From Cichorium intybus (taxonomy: Eukaryota > Streptophyta > Magnoliopsida > Asterales > Asteraceae): a stretch of DNA of 64,000 nt. Position 1 is the stretch's first letter. Every line of letters starts with the position of its first letter. A program made the position numbers and the translations under genes. The stretch spans positions 79,051,894 to 79,115,893 of the forward strand of contig CM042010.1 in the NCBI GenBank assembly GCA_023525715.1. The letters are read 5' to 3'. The notes beneath the pieces are model-generated. The model saw only the letters and a program-made list of their open reading frames with translations, was not told where the DNA came from and did not search any database. Below, piece by piece: positions 53,354 through 64,000 of the stretch.

Positions 53354-56300
53354 TTATGTGTTGTGCAGATGTCTCATTCCGATACCATGAATATGTTTTC
53401 TAAAAATCTTGGTAGGAAGTGCCTTTGTGAAAAGATCTGCTGCATTGTTGCTAGATTGAACATATTTTAGTTCAATCTGTTGATTCTTTATACGCTCTTG
53501 AGTGTATTCAAAAAACTTTGGAGGAATATGTTTTGTCCTATCGCTTTTGATGTACCCTTCTTTCATTTGAGCGACACATGCTGCATTATCTTCATAGATT
53601 AAGGTTGGAGATTTATCTTTATCAATTCCACAAGAAGTCAGGATAAGTTGTGTCATCGATCTTAACCATGAACATTCTCTACTAGCTTCATTTAGAGCAA
53701 TTACTTCTGCATGATTTGAAGATGTGGCGACGAGTGTTTGCTTTTGAGAACGCCAAGATATTGCAGTACCTCCATTCATGAATACATATCCAGTTTGAGA
53801 TCTAGCTTTATGAGGATCAGACAAGTAACCTGCATCTGCATAACCAATCAAGCCTTGTTTTGAACTATTAGGAAAAAATAAACCTAAATCAGTAGTTCCG
53901 CGAAGGTATCGTAATATGTGCTTGATTCCATTCCAGTGTCTTTTTGTTGAAGATGAACTAAATCTTGCTAATAGATTTACTGCAAAAGAAATGTCAGGTC
54001 TAGTACAATTAGTAAGATACATAAGAGCTCCAATTGCATTAAGATATGGTACTTCTGGACCAAGAATTTCTTCATTTTCCTCACAAGGGCGATATGGATC
54101 TTTGTCAATATTTAGTGATCTAACAATCATTGGAGAGCTTAATGGTTTGGCTTTATCCATATTAAAACGTTTCAATACCCTTTCTGTATAGTTCGATTGA
54201 TGGACAAGTATCCCATTTGGCATATGCTCAATCTGTAAACCAAGACAATATTTGGTTTTCCCAAGGTCTTTCATTTCAAATTCTTTCTTTAAAAATTCAA
54301 TCACTTCAAGGATTTCTTTATTCATCCCAATAATGTTCAGATCATCAACATAGACGGCTATAATCACATATCCAGATGTTGTTTTCTTAATAAATACACA
54401 CGGACAAATAGTATTGTTTTTATAGCCTTTGCTTATTAAGTAATCACTTAGACGATTGTACCACATACGTCCAGATTGCTTTAACCCATACAATGATCTT
54501 TGCAGTTTGATAGAATACATTTGTTTGGGTTTTGCACTTAATGCTTCTGGCATTTTAAATCCTTCGGGGATTTTCATATATATATCACTGTCAAGTGATC
54601 CATATAAGTAAGCAGTAACAACATCCATAAGATGCATATCTAAATTTTCAGAAACTGCTAGACTGATTAAATATCTGAAAGTGATTGCATCCATAACAGG
54701 AGAATATGTTTCTTCATAATCGATTCCCGGCCTTTGAGAAAAACCCTGAGCAACAAGCCTGGCTTTGTATCTCACAATTTCATTTTTCTCATTTCTTTTT
54801 CGTATAAAAATCCATCTGTATCCCAATGGTTTCACTACTCCAGGTGTGAGTATAATAGGTCCAAAAACCTTTCTGTTATTGAGAGACGTTAATTCAGCTT
54901 GCATGGCCTCTTTCCATTTACCCCAATCCTGCCTATTTTGGCATTCAATGACAGATTGTGGTTCTGGATCCTCATTGATAATATTGCATGCAACTGAATA
55001 AGAAAATATTATATCTTCTAATTCATATTGGCTCCTTACTATTTTTATATGACCATAATTAATTTCAATCTCCTTATCATTTATTTCCTCAACTGGGGAA
55101 GTAATGTTATTTTGTGTTTCTTCATGAACACTTTCATTATGCTCAAACATATTTTCCATTCCTCTTCTTTTTCTAGGATTTGCATCCTTAGAACCAAATG
55201 GCCTTCCACGCTTCAGGCGTGCTTTGGATTCTTGAGTTACTTTTTTATCAGATTGTCTATCTGGGAGTTCAATTCGAGCTGGAGCGTTAACAGCAGGTAT
55301 ATATGATTTAGTAACTCTTTTTGTATCAGTAAATGCATCAGGTAATTGATTTGCAACTTCTTGCAAATGTATTATTTTTTGAACACCCATCTCACATTCT
55401 TGTGTACAGGGATCAAGATATGATAAAGAAGGTTCATACCATGAAACATTCTTTTCTTGGGTTTTCATTTCTCCCCCAAGCGTTGGGAAATTTTCTTCAT
55501 TGAAATGGCAATCAGCAAGACGTGCTGTAAACATATCACCTGTCAAAGGTTCAAGATATCTTATTATTGAATTTGTTTCAAAACCAACATATATTCCCAA
55601 CCTCCTTTGAGGACCCATTTTTGTACGTTGTGGTGGAGCAATAGGAACATATACTGCACTTCCAAAAATTTTAAGGTGGGATATATCTGGTTCTTTTCCA
55701 GAAACAAGTTGAAGGGGAGAATGTGTATGATATGCACTTGTTCTCAAACGAATAAGTGATGCAGCATGTAAAATTGCATGACCCCAAATGGAAACAGGAA
55801 GTTTTGTTCTCATTATTAATGGTCTAGCTATTAATTGGAGACGTTTAATCAGTGATTCTGCTAAACCATTTTGAGTGTGTACATGTGCAACTGGATGCTC
55901 AACAGTAATTCCTATAGACATACAATAATCATTAAATACTTGAGACGTAAACTCACATGCATTATCAAGTCTCACTTTATTGATGTTATAATCAGGAAAA
56001 TGTGCTCTCAGTTTAATAATCTGAGTTAGGAATTTTGCGAATGCCATGTTACGAGTTGATAATAGGCAAACATGAGACCATCTAGTTGATGCATCTATTA
56101 AGACCATAAAGTATTTAAATGGTCCAGAAGGTGGATGAATTAGACCACATATGTCTCCTTGAATTCTTTCTAGAAATCTAGGTGATTCCCTTTCAACTTT
56201 CATTGGTGAAGGTCTTGTAATTAATTTCCCAAGGGAACAAGAAACACACGGGTTCTTATTACCTATTTGAGGGAACTTCTGGTCCTTTAATGGATGCCCA

Positions 56301-56833
56301 AATGTATTTTCAATTATTCGACGCATCATTGTTAATCCTGGATGGCCCAGCCTGTCATGCCACAAACTAAATATTCTAGGATCACAAAATTTTTCTTTAA
56401 CCACCAAATTTGACTCAACTATATTTATATATGTAAAATGTAAACCAGAATCAAATTGTGGTAATTTCTCCAATATATGGTTTTCATTTATTATAAACAT
56501 ATATTTCTTGTTTCCTATTGTTTTGGTGAATGTGTCATATCCGTTAAGATATATATCATTAAAACCCAATAAATTTCTATTTGACTTTGGGGAAAATAAC
56601 GCATTACTGATTACAAACTTCGTACCATTAGGTAACATGAAACAAGCATTTCCTGCTCCTACGATCAAGTGTACAGGACCTGATATTGTATTTATTTGCC
56701 CTTTTACGGGTTTTAGTGTGGAAAAATATTTCTTTGTTTTCAAGATGGTGTGTGTGGTACCACAATCAATTATTAAGAGTTCTCCAAGATTTCCTTGGTT
56801 TTGTGCTCCAGTTGAACTCATTTTGAACTTCAT
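53354..56833 (-). CDS. pol: Copia-F Pol polyprotein: protease, integrase, RT, RNase H
   Basis: 1159 codons without interruption, a normal length for copia Pol lacking Gag. Protease has IIDCGTTHTIL at residues 21-31 (Asp23; the usual D-S/T-G is D-C-G). The integrase zinc finger is H159, H164, C196, C199, and the core triad D227 (GDICG), D290 (RLDNACEF), E326 (GLAES). A basic linker follows with the AT-hook-like KRGRPFGSKD then PRKRR at about 541-557. RT shows WGKWKEAMQAEL, YKARLVAQGFSQ, LYGLKQSGRMWYNRL and YVDD at 828-831. RNase H has IGYADAGYLSD and the SSNHAEVIALNEA region, and ends with NAADLFTKALP. The first Met lies 115 bases beyond the gag stop in a different frame, so Pol is a separate frame. 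Whether Asp-Cys-Gly is active is unknown. Confidence 0.95.
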   Translation of the reverse strand: MKFKMSSTGAQNQGNLGELLIIDCGTTHTILKTKKYFSTLKPVKGQINTISGPVHLIVGAGNACFMLPNGTKFVISNALFSPKSNRNLLGFNDIYLNGYDTFTKTIGNKKYMFIINENHILEKLPQFDSGLHFTYINIVESNLVVKEKFCDPRIFSLWHDRLGHPGLTMMRRIIENTFGHPLKDQKFPQIGNKNPCVSCSLGKLITRPSPMKVERESPRFLERIQGDICGLIHPPSGPFKYFMVLIDASTRWSHVCLLSTRNMAFAKFLTQIIKLRAHFPDYNINKVRLDNACEFTSQVFNDYCMSIGITVEHPVAHVHTQNGLAESLIKRLQLIARPLIMRTKLPVSIWGHAILHAASLIRLRTSAYHTHSPLQLVSGKEPDISHLKIFGSAVYVPIAPPQRTKMGPQRRLGIYVGFETNSIIRYLEPLTGDMFTARLADCHFNEENFPTLGGEMKTQEKNVSWYEPSLSYLDPCTQECEMGVQKIIHLQEVANQLPDAFTDTKRVTKSYIPAVNAPARIELPDRQSDKKVTQESKARLKRGRPFGSKDANPRKRRGMENMFEHNESVHEETQNNITSPVEEINDKEIEINYGHIKIVRSQYELEDIIFSYSVACNIINEDPEPQSVIECQNRQDWGKWKEAMQAELTSLNNRKVFGPIILTPGVVKPLGYRWIFIRKRNEKNEIVRYKARLVAQGFSQRPGIDYEETYSPVMDAITFRYLISLAVSENLDMHLMDVVTAYLYGSLDSDIYMKIPEGFKMPEALSAKPKQMYSIKLQRSLYGLKQSGRMWYNRLSDYLISKGYKNNTICPCVFIKKTTSGYVIIAVYVDDLNIIGMNKEILEVIEFLKKEFEMKDLGKTKYCLGLQIEHMPNGILVHQSNYTERVLKRFNMDKAKPLSSPMIVRSLNIDKDPYRPCEENEEILGPEVPYLNAIGALMYLTNCTRPDISFAVNLLARFSSSSTKRHWNGIKHILRYLRGTTDLGLFFPNSSKQGLIGYADAGYLSDPHKARSQTGYVFMNGGTAISWRSQKQTLVATSSNHAEVIALNEASRECSWLRSMTQLILTSCGIDKDKSPTLIYEDNAACVAQMKEGYIKSDRTKHIPPKFFEYTQERIKNQQIELKYVQSSNNAADLFTKALPTKIFRKHIHGIGMRHLHNT

Positions 56834-56948
56834 ATAAGAAAAATAAATGATGAGTTATGAACACAATTTTAAAAAAAGTGACTCGAAAAACTTTATTAAA
56901 AAAGAAAAACATTACAATGAAAAATTAAAAACATGTTACAAAAGGAAA

Positions 56949-58037
56949 CTAGTTTTCTAGGATGTCTAAATCATTGCAAAAGTCAAGAGTGTTTAGTTCA
57001 ATGTTTCCTAGATCAACACCATCGATGAGATTGACTTCTTTCCCCTTTCCTTTAATGGAATCTTGGTAAAGTTTACAAAGATGGGGATCTGTACGATAGG
57101 TCCTTGACCAATGACCTGTGCTACCACATCTATAACAAGAACCTCCGGGGTTCTGTGATGTTCCGGCATCATTTCTTTTTTCTTGTGGTTGGACATTATT
57201 TCCTTGTGGAGTGTGTTGATTATTGTTTCTTTGACCACGCCCACGGTTATAAGGATGACCGCGTCCACGACCTTGAGTATAACCGCGCCCAAAATTTTGG
57301 TTTTGGTTAAAATGGTCTCGACCGCGACCACGGCCTCGTCCACGACCACGACCACGACCACGTCCTCGTCCATACGAATTATTTCTAGGTTCATAAGTGA
57401 TAGTAGCATTTGCTTCAGGAAGTGCTACTGAACCTGTTGGACGGGACTGGTGGTTCTTTATTAATAGTTCATTATTTTGTTCAGCAACAAGGAGAAGTGT
57501 ATTAAGCTCAGAATATTTTTTGAGCTTTTGCATACGATATTGTTGTTGCAATGTCATATTTGATGCATGGAATGTGGAGAGAGTTTTCTCCAACATCGAA
57601 GCATCAGAAACCTCTTCCCCACAAAATTTTAGTTGTGAACATATCCGAAATAATGCGGAATTATAGTCATGTACCTTTTTGAAGTCTTGAAACCTCAACG
57701 ATAACCACTCAGCCCTAGCACTTGGAAGTATAACTTCCTTTTGGTGGTCAAATCTTTCTTTTAAGCTTTTCCAAAGAGTGCTAGGATCGGTGGTATTGAG
57801 GTATTCATACCTCAACATTTCATCGATATGTTTGCGAAGGAAAATTATTGCACGTGCTTTATCTTGCGACGTGCACTTATTTTTTTCTTTTATAGTTTCA
57901 GATAAATCCATGGACTCAAGATGCATCGTAACATCTATAGTCCAAGGCATGTAGTTCTTTCCGCTGACTTCAAGAGCGGTAAATTCAAGCTTTGCAATGT
58001 TTGACAGATTGTAGTTCCTAAGAAAAATAAAACTCAT
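56949..58037 (-). CDS. gag: Copia-F Gag
   Basis: 362 codons. The N-terminal copia Gag domain has LEFTALEVSGKNYMPWTID, the ARAIIFLRKHIDEMLRYEYL region, and LWKSLKERFDHQK. A Gly-Arg repeat tract (RGRGRGRG, about residues 225-240) follows, usual for RNA binding. The CCHC knuckle reads CYRCGSTGHWSRTY near residues 302-315, so its fourth ligand is Tyr instead of Cys, probably impairing zinc binding and packaging. The start is the first ATG after a repeat-rich leader. Between its stop and pol lie about 115 bases containing AATAAA on the minus strand. Confidence 0.93.
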   Translation of the reverse strand: MSFIFLRNYNLSNIAKLEFTALEVSGKNYMPWTIDVTMHLESMDLSETIKEKNKCTSQDKARAIIFLRKHIDEMLRYEYLNTTDPSTLWKSLKERFDHQKEVILPSARAEWLSLRFQDFKKVHDYNSALFRICSQLKFCGEEVSDASMLEKTLSTFHASNMTLQQQYRMQKLKKYSELNTLLLVAEQNNELLIKNHQSRPTGSVALPEANATITYEPRNNSYGRGRGRGRGRGRGRGRGRDHFNQNQNFGRGYTQGRGRGHPYNRGRGQRNNNQHTPQGNNVQPQEKRNDAGTSQNPGGSCYRCGSTGHWSRTYRTDPHLCKLYQDSIKGKGKEVNLIDGVDLGNIELNTLDFCNDLDILEN

Positions 58038-58861
58038 TAAATTTGTTGTTTAAAGGTGGGAATAAGTTTTACTATTTCTATTATAGTTACAAACATAATT
58101 AAATAGATGAATCTTCTCAAATTAATTTTATTTTAAAATTTAAAATGTTATTTTTAATCGGTTGCGCATAAATAAACGTTAGTATATATAAATAGATGTC
58201 AGAGCATGAATAATAGTTAGTATACATAAATAAATGTTAGTGTGCGTAAATAAACATTAGTTTATATAAATAAGCGTTAGTATACATAAATAAATGTTAG
58301 TATGCGTAAATAAATGTTAGTTTGCATAAATAAATGTTAGTTGCCGTAAATAAACGTTAGTTTGCATAAATAAACGTTAGTTGCCGTAAATAAACGTTAG
58401 TTTGCATAAATAAACGTTAGTTGCCGTAAATAAACGTTAGTTTGCATAAATAAACGTTAGTATACATAAATAAATGTTAGTTGCATAAATAAAAATTAGT
58501 ATGCGATAACAAAAGTTAGTTTGCAATAATAAATGTTAATAGCGTAAGTAAAGTTAGAATAAGAAATGAACTTCGTTAGTAGTCATAACGTCAAGGTTAA
58601 ATAAGAAAAGAAATTTGTTAGTAGTCATAACGTCAAGGATAAATAAGAAAAGAAATTTGTTAGTAGTCATAACGTCAAGGATAAATAAGAAAAGAAATTT
58701 GTTAGTAGTCATAACTTCGAGAATAAAATGTTGTTTTTTTTTCGTTGTCGTTATTGTTATTATTATTATTAATTAACATTCTAGTTTTGATGAAATTACA
58801 TACCTTGATTAAGATCGATGTGTCTTTTAATCGCCTTCGTTAGAGCCTCGTGCTGATAACG
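58038..58861 (-). promoter_or_regulatory. Copia-F gag leader with two minisatellites and unusual primer site
   Basis: The leader contains about nineteen 20-bp units (58162-58555; alternating TTTGCATAAATAAACGTTAG and TTGCCGTAAATAAACGTTAG) and four 42-bp units (58564-58725; core GTTAGTAGTCATAACG). The primer-site region is 58845-58861; its plus-strand sequence TCGTGCTGATAACG (58848-58861) abuts the LTR. Confidence 0.8.
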
Positions 58862-59949
<1,088 letters not shown>

Positions 59950-61610
59950 TGTTAGTTCTATATGCCCAAGGATGATCATAAAATGATATTGCTAATAATA
60001 TATAATCCTATAGGGTCACACCAATAACAAGTTAGACACCAATTTGATCATTTGATACAATGAATTTGATTTATCGTCAAATGATATAATACTTGCAATT
60101 TATTTAGAGAATTATTATTTTATGGAAAATAATTATTAGGGTTAATAACATAAAAACCATTGTAATTTGCTCAAAATTCTGGTTTAACCACTATATTTGT
60201 TTTTGTTTCATAAAAACCACTCATACTTTCAAAAAATTCTATATTGACCACTGTTCATTTTATTTTATAACTCTTAACGATTATTTTCATCGAAATATTA
60301 TGTGAAAATTTCATATCGACATTTGAAGTAAATATTGGAACTTCATTGCAGTGAAAATGATACATAAAGTTTTCTACATGTGATTTTGGTCTTCGTAAGT
60401 GCAGCTTTTCGGCCACGTTTTGAATGCATCGGGTGTCCAAGTGAATCAACTAAATTTTAAATACGACAGGGGTGAGAAGTGTTCCGAGTTAGTGGCATAA
60501 AATCTTGACTTTTATTTGTTATAGTGGTAGCAATGTATCTTTTTGAAAATATGAGTGGTTTTTACGATTTTTTTAAAAGTATGAGTGGTTTTTTTAGAGC
60601 AAAAAAAAATATAGTGCTTAAATCGGATTTTGGCCAAACTATAGTGGTTTTTATGTTATTATCCCTAATTATTATTCTAAAGTATAATTCATATGAGATG
60701 AATTAATTTGAGAGTGTATATGATTATTTATATGATTTAATTGTTAGATGATTTAAATGATAAGTATTTAACCCTTTTCTAATTTTAAGTATTAAAATAA
60801 ATTTCACATGTAAGTATAAATGTATATGTATTTATATTTTATGAAAATATATATATGTATATATAAATACATAATATAAACATATATATTTATAGATAAA
60901 CATATATATTAATATATATATATATATTAATTATAAGTGTATATATATGTGAATGAATAAAAGAGTTAAAGTGAGAATTGAGAGTTTATTATTCATAAAC
61001 TTTAGGGAAATCTTTTATAAATAATAAACTTAAAGGCACTTTACCCTTTGCAAGGCAAAGTGCATGTCTAACATCTCCCAAGGAGAGTGTGTGGACATGC
61101 CCCAACATTGAATAAACAAATATCCTTGGTTTTGTAGCTTTGACCATGGGAAAAGTGAGGATTCCATAGATAAGAGGACTACTTATGCATGTTGTTGGGT
61201 CTTTGTGGGGTTGAACGAATTATACATACATTCTCTCAACATATTTGTTGAAAATATACCTCAAAATGCTCTCAAAACATCACTTTTAACTTGGTCAAAT
61301 CGGATTCAATATCATGCACAAGAAAGGGCGATTTTTGCAAGTTAAAAACTAGCATTTTCTTGGTGTCACTACACTTGTTGGTAGATCAACGTTAGAGGGA
61401 ACCTCATTTGGTTTCTTGCCATCATAAATCATCCATCTAAAGCTCAAGAACACAATGGTATGATCTTGAACTTATCTTCATGTTTGTTTTTTCATTTTAT
61501 CTTTACATGCATATAGCATGATCCTCTTGGACGTGAAATTCGTGTTCATGATTTTTTGCTTTATAACTCAAGGGTTTTGAAAACTATTACATGAACATTC
61601 ATTTCCAACA
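59950..61610 (+). repeat. Copia-D 3' LTR, interrupted by a MITE
   Basis: 1661 bp including a 527-bp MITE plus its duplicated target. Otherwise it is close to the 5' LTR and lacks the long (AT)n expansions. Confidence 0.92.
60139..60665. mobile_element. MULE-type MITE
   Basis: 527 bp with terminal inverted repeats GGGTTAATAACATAAAAACC and GGGATAATAACATAAAAACC (end read in reverse). It is flanked by a perfect 9-bp duplication TAATTATTA (60130-60138 and 60666-60674). The other Copia-D LTR (around 37985-38005) shows the empty site with a single TAATTATTA. A 9-bp duplication is typical of Mutator-like elements. AAAACCACTC-like motifs recur inside in both orientations. No transposase is encoded. 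Confidence 0.88.
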
Positions 61611-63003
61611 AATGGTCCAAAACCCAACACAACCCTTTCTATGGTCCATAACTCATCACAACTCTTCATAATTGACCATAACCTATCAAAACCCCTCATC
61701 ATGGTCCATAACCCATCATAACCCTTCATAGTGGTCCATAACCCATCACAACCTTCATAATGGTCTGTAACCCCTCACAACCCTTTATAATGGTCCATAA
61801 CCCATCACAACCTTCATAATGGTCCATAACCCATCGCAACCCTTTATAATGCTCCATAACCCATCACAACCGTTCATAATTGAGCATTAACCCATCACAA
61901 CCCTTCATAATGGTCTATAACCCAACACAACCCTTTCTTTGGTCCATAACCCATAACAACCCTTCATAATTGACCATAACATATCACAACCCTTCATAAT
62001 GGTCAATAACCCATCATAATCATTAATAATTGTTCATAACCCATCACAACCTTCATAGTAATACATAACCCATACAACCCTTCATAACAGTCCATAACCC
62101 ATCACAACCCTTTCTAATGGTCCATAACCCATCACAACTCTTTCTATGGTCCATAACCAATCGCAACCCTACATAATAGTACATAACCATTACAACCCTT
62201 CATAATGGTCTATAACCCACAAAAACCTTAAAAATAGTCAATAACCCATCAAAACCATTCATAATTGACCATAACCCATCACAACCCTTCATAATTGACC
62301 ATAACCCATCACAACCCTTCCTATGGTCCATAACCCAGGACAACCCTTTCTATGGTCCATAACCCATCACAACCCTTCATAATTAACCATAACCTATCCC
62401 AACACTTCATAATGGTCCACAACACATCGCAACCCTGTATAATGGTCCATAACCATAACAACCCTTCATAATGGTCCATAAACCATAAAAACCTTCATAA
62501 TCGTCCATAACCCATCACAACCCTTCAAAATGGTCCATAACCCAACACAACCCTTTCTATGGTCCATAACCCATCACAACTCTTCATAATTAACCATAAC
62601 CTTTCACAACCCCTCATAATAGTCCATAACCCATCATAACCCTTCATAGTGGTCCATAACCCATCACAACCTTTATAATGGTCCATAACCCATCACAACC
62701 CTTTATAATGGTCCATAACCCATCACAACCCTTCATAATGGAGCATAACCCATCACAACCCTTCATAATGGTCCATAATCCAACACAACCCTTTCTATGG
62801 TCCATAACCCATAATAACCCTTTGTAATTGACCATAACCTATAACAACCCTTCATAATCGTCAATAACCCATCATAAGCCTTCATAATGGTTCATAACCC
62901 ATCACAACCTTCATAATAGTACATAACCCATACAACCCTTCATAACGGTCCATAACCCATTACAACCCTTTCTAATGGTCCATAACCCATCACAACCCTT
63001 TCT
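61611..63003. repeat. Satellite array, block 5
   Basis: The last satellite block, starting AATGGTCC right after Copia-D and ending where a reversed LTR begins. It shows the same monomer variants and marker run (about 62330-62480) as block 1. Confidence 0.95.
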
Positions 63004-63988
<985 letters not shown>

Positions 63989-64000
63989 CGTTTCAAGGAA

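Noticed and set aside
58839..58861. A tRNA-Ile gene
   Set aside because: Only D-arm to anticodon-arm sequence is present, directly against an LTR; there is no acceptor stem or T-arm. It fits a primer site.

Overview
This window is heterochromatic plant DNA, most likely from a eudicot nuclear genome. The evidence is nested LTR retrotransposons with plant-type gag and pol proteins (Ty1/copia, and a Ty3/gypsy chromovirus resembling the Tekay/Del type), MITEs, a plant RWP-RK transcription-factor gene fragment with GT-AG introns, an AT-rich background, and a long satellite of about 30 bp period. No intact host gene, rRNA or tRNA gene was found.

Layout. Bases 1-470 look like a divergent, reversed LTR fragment, followed by AT-rich non-coding DNA. 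From 1508 to 63003 the substrate is one satellite array of about 13.7 kb. It is now split into five blocks by four LTR elements, each with a 5-bp target duplication made of satellite sequence: Copia-A (9722-17386, +), Gypsy-B (19570-28408, -), Copia-C (30119-37609, +, coding region decayed) and Copia-D (37811-61610, +, decayed). Copia-D is inflated to 23.8 kb by two later insertions and one MITE. Gypsy-E (43856-51766, TSD ACATA) landed in its pol remnant and carries an antisense RWP-RK gene fragment instead of gag-pol. Copia-F (52927-59130, -) landed in an (AT)n tract and has an almost intact gag and a full-length pol. A 527-bp MULE-type MITE with a 9-bp TSD sits in the right LTR of Copia-D. 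At the right edge, a reversed Copia-C-like LTR begins at 63004 and is interrupted by (AT)n tracts and a foldback MITE, which seems to start repeating at the window end.

How the parts relate. The order of events can be read from nesting: satellite first, then Copia-A, Gypsy-B, Copia-C and Copia-D, then Gypsy-E, Copia-F and the MITE inside Copia-D. Copia-A, -C and -D look like related families. They share a conserved 3' non-coding domain and leader stem-loops with a constant apical motif and covarying basal stems, even where coding capacity has gone. This suggests cis-acting RNA elements used by non-autonomous copies.

Most unusual points: the covarying leader hairpins; a primer-binding site in Copia-F that resembles the anticodon arm of tRNA-Ile, with its two differences at positions that are normally modified; the captured RWP-RK gene with introns and promoter; a 96-nt intron-like insertion in the Gypsy-B gag; and a higher-order satellite repeat of roughly 0.73-0.95 kb. 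Alignments were made by eye, so identities are approximate.
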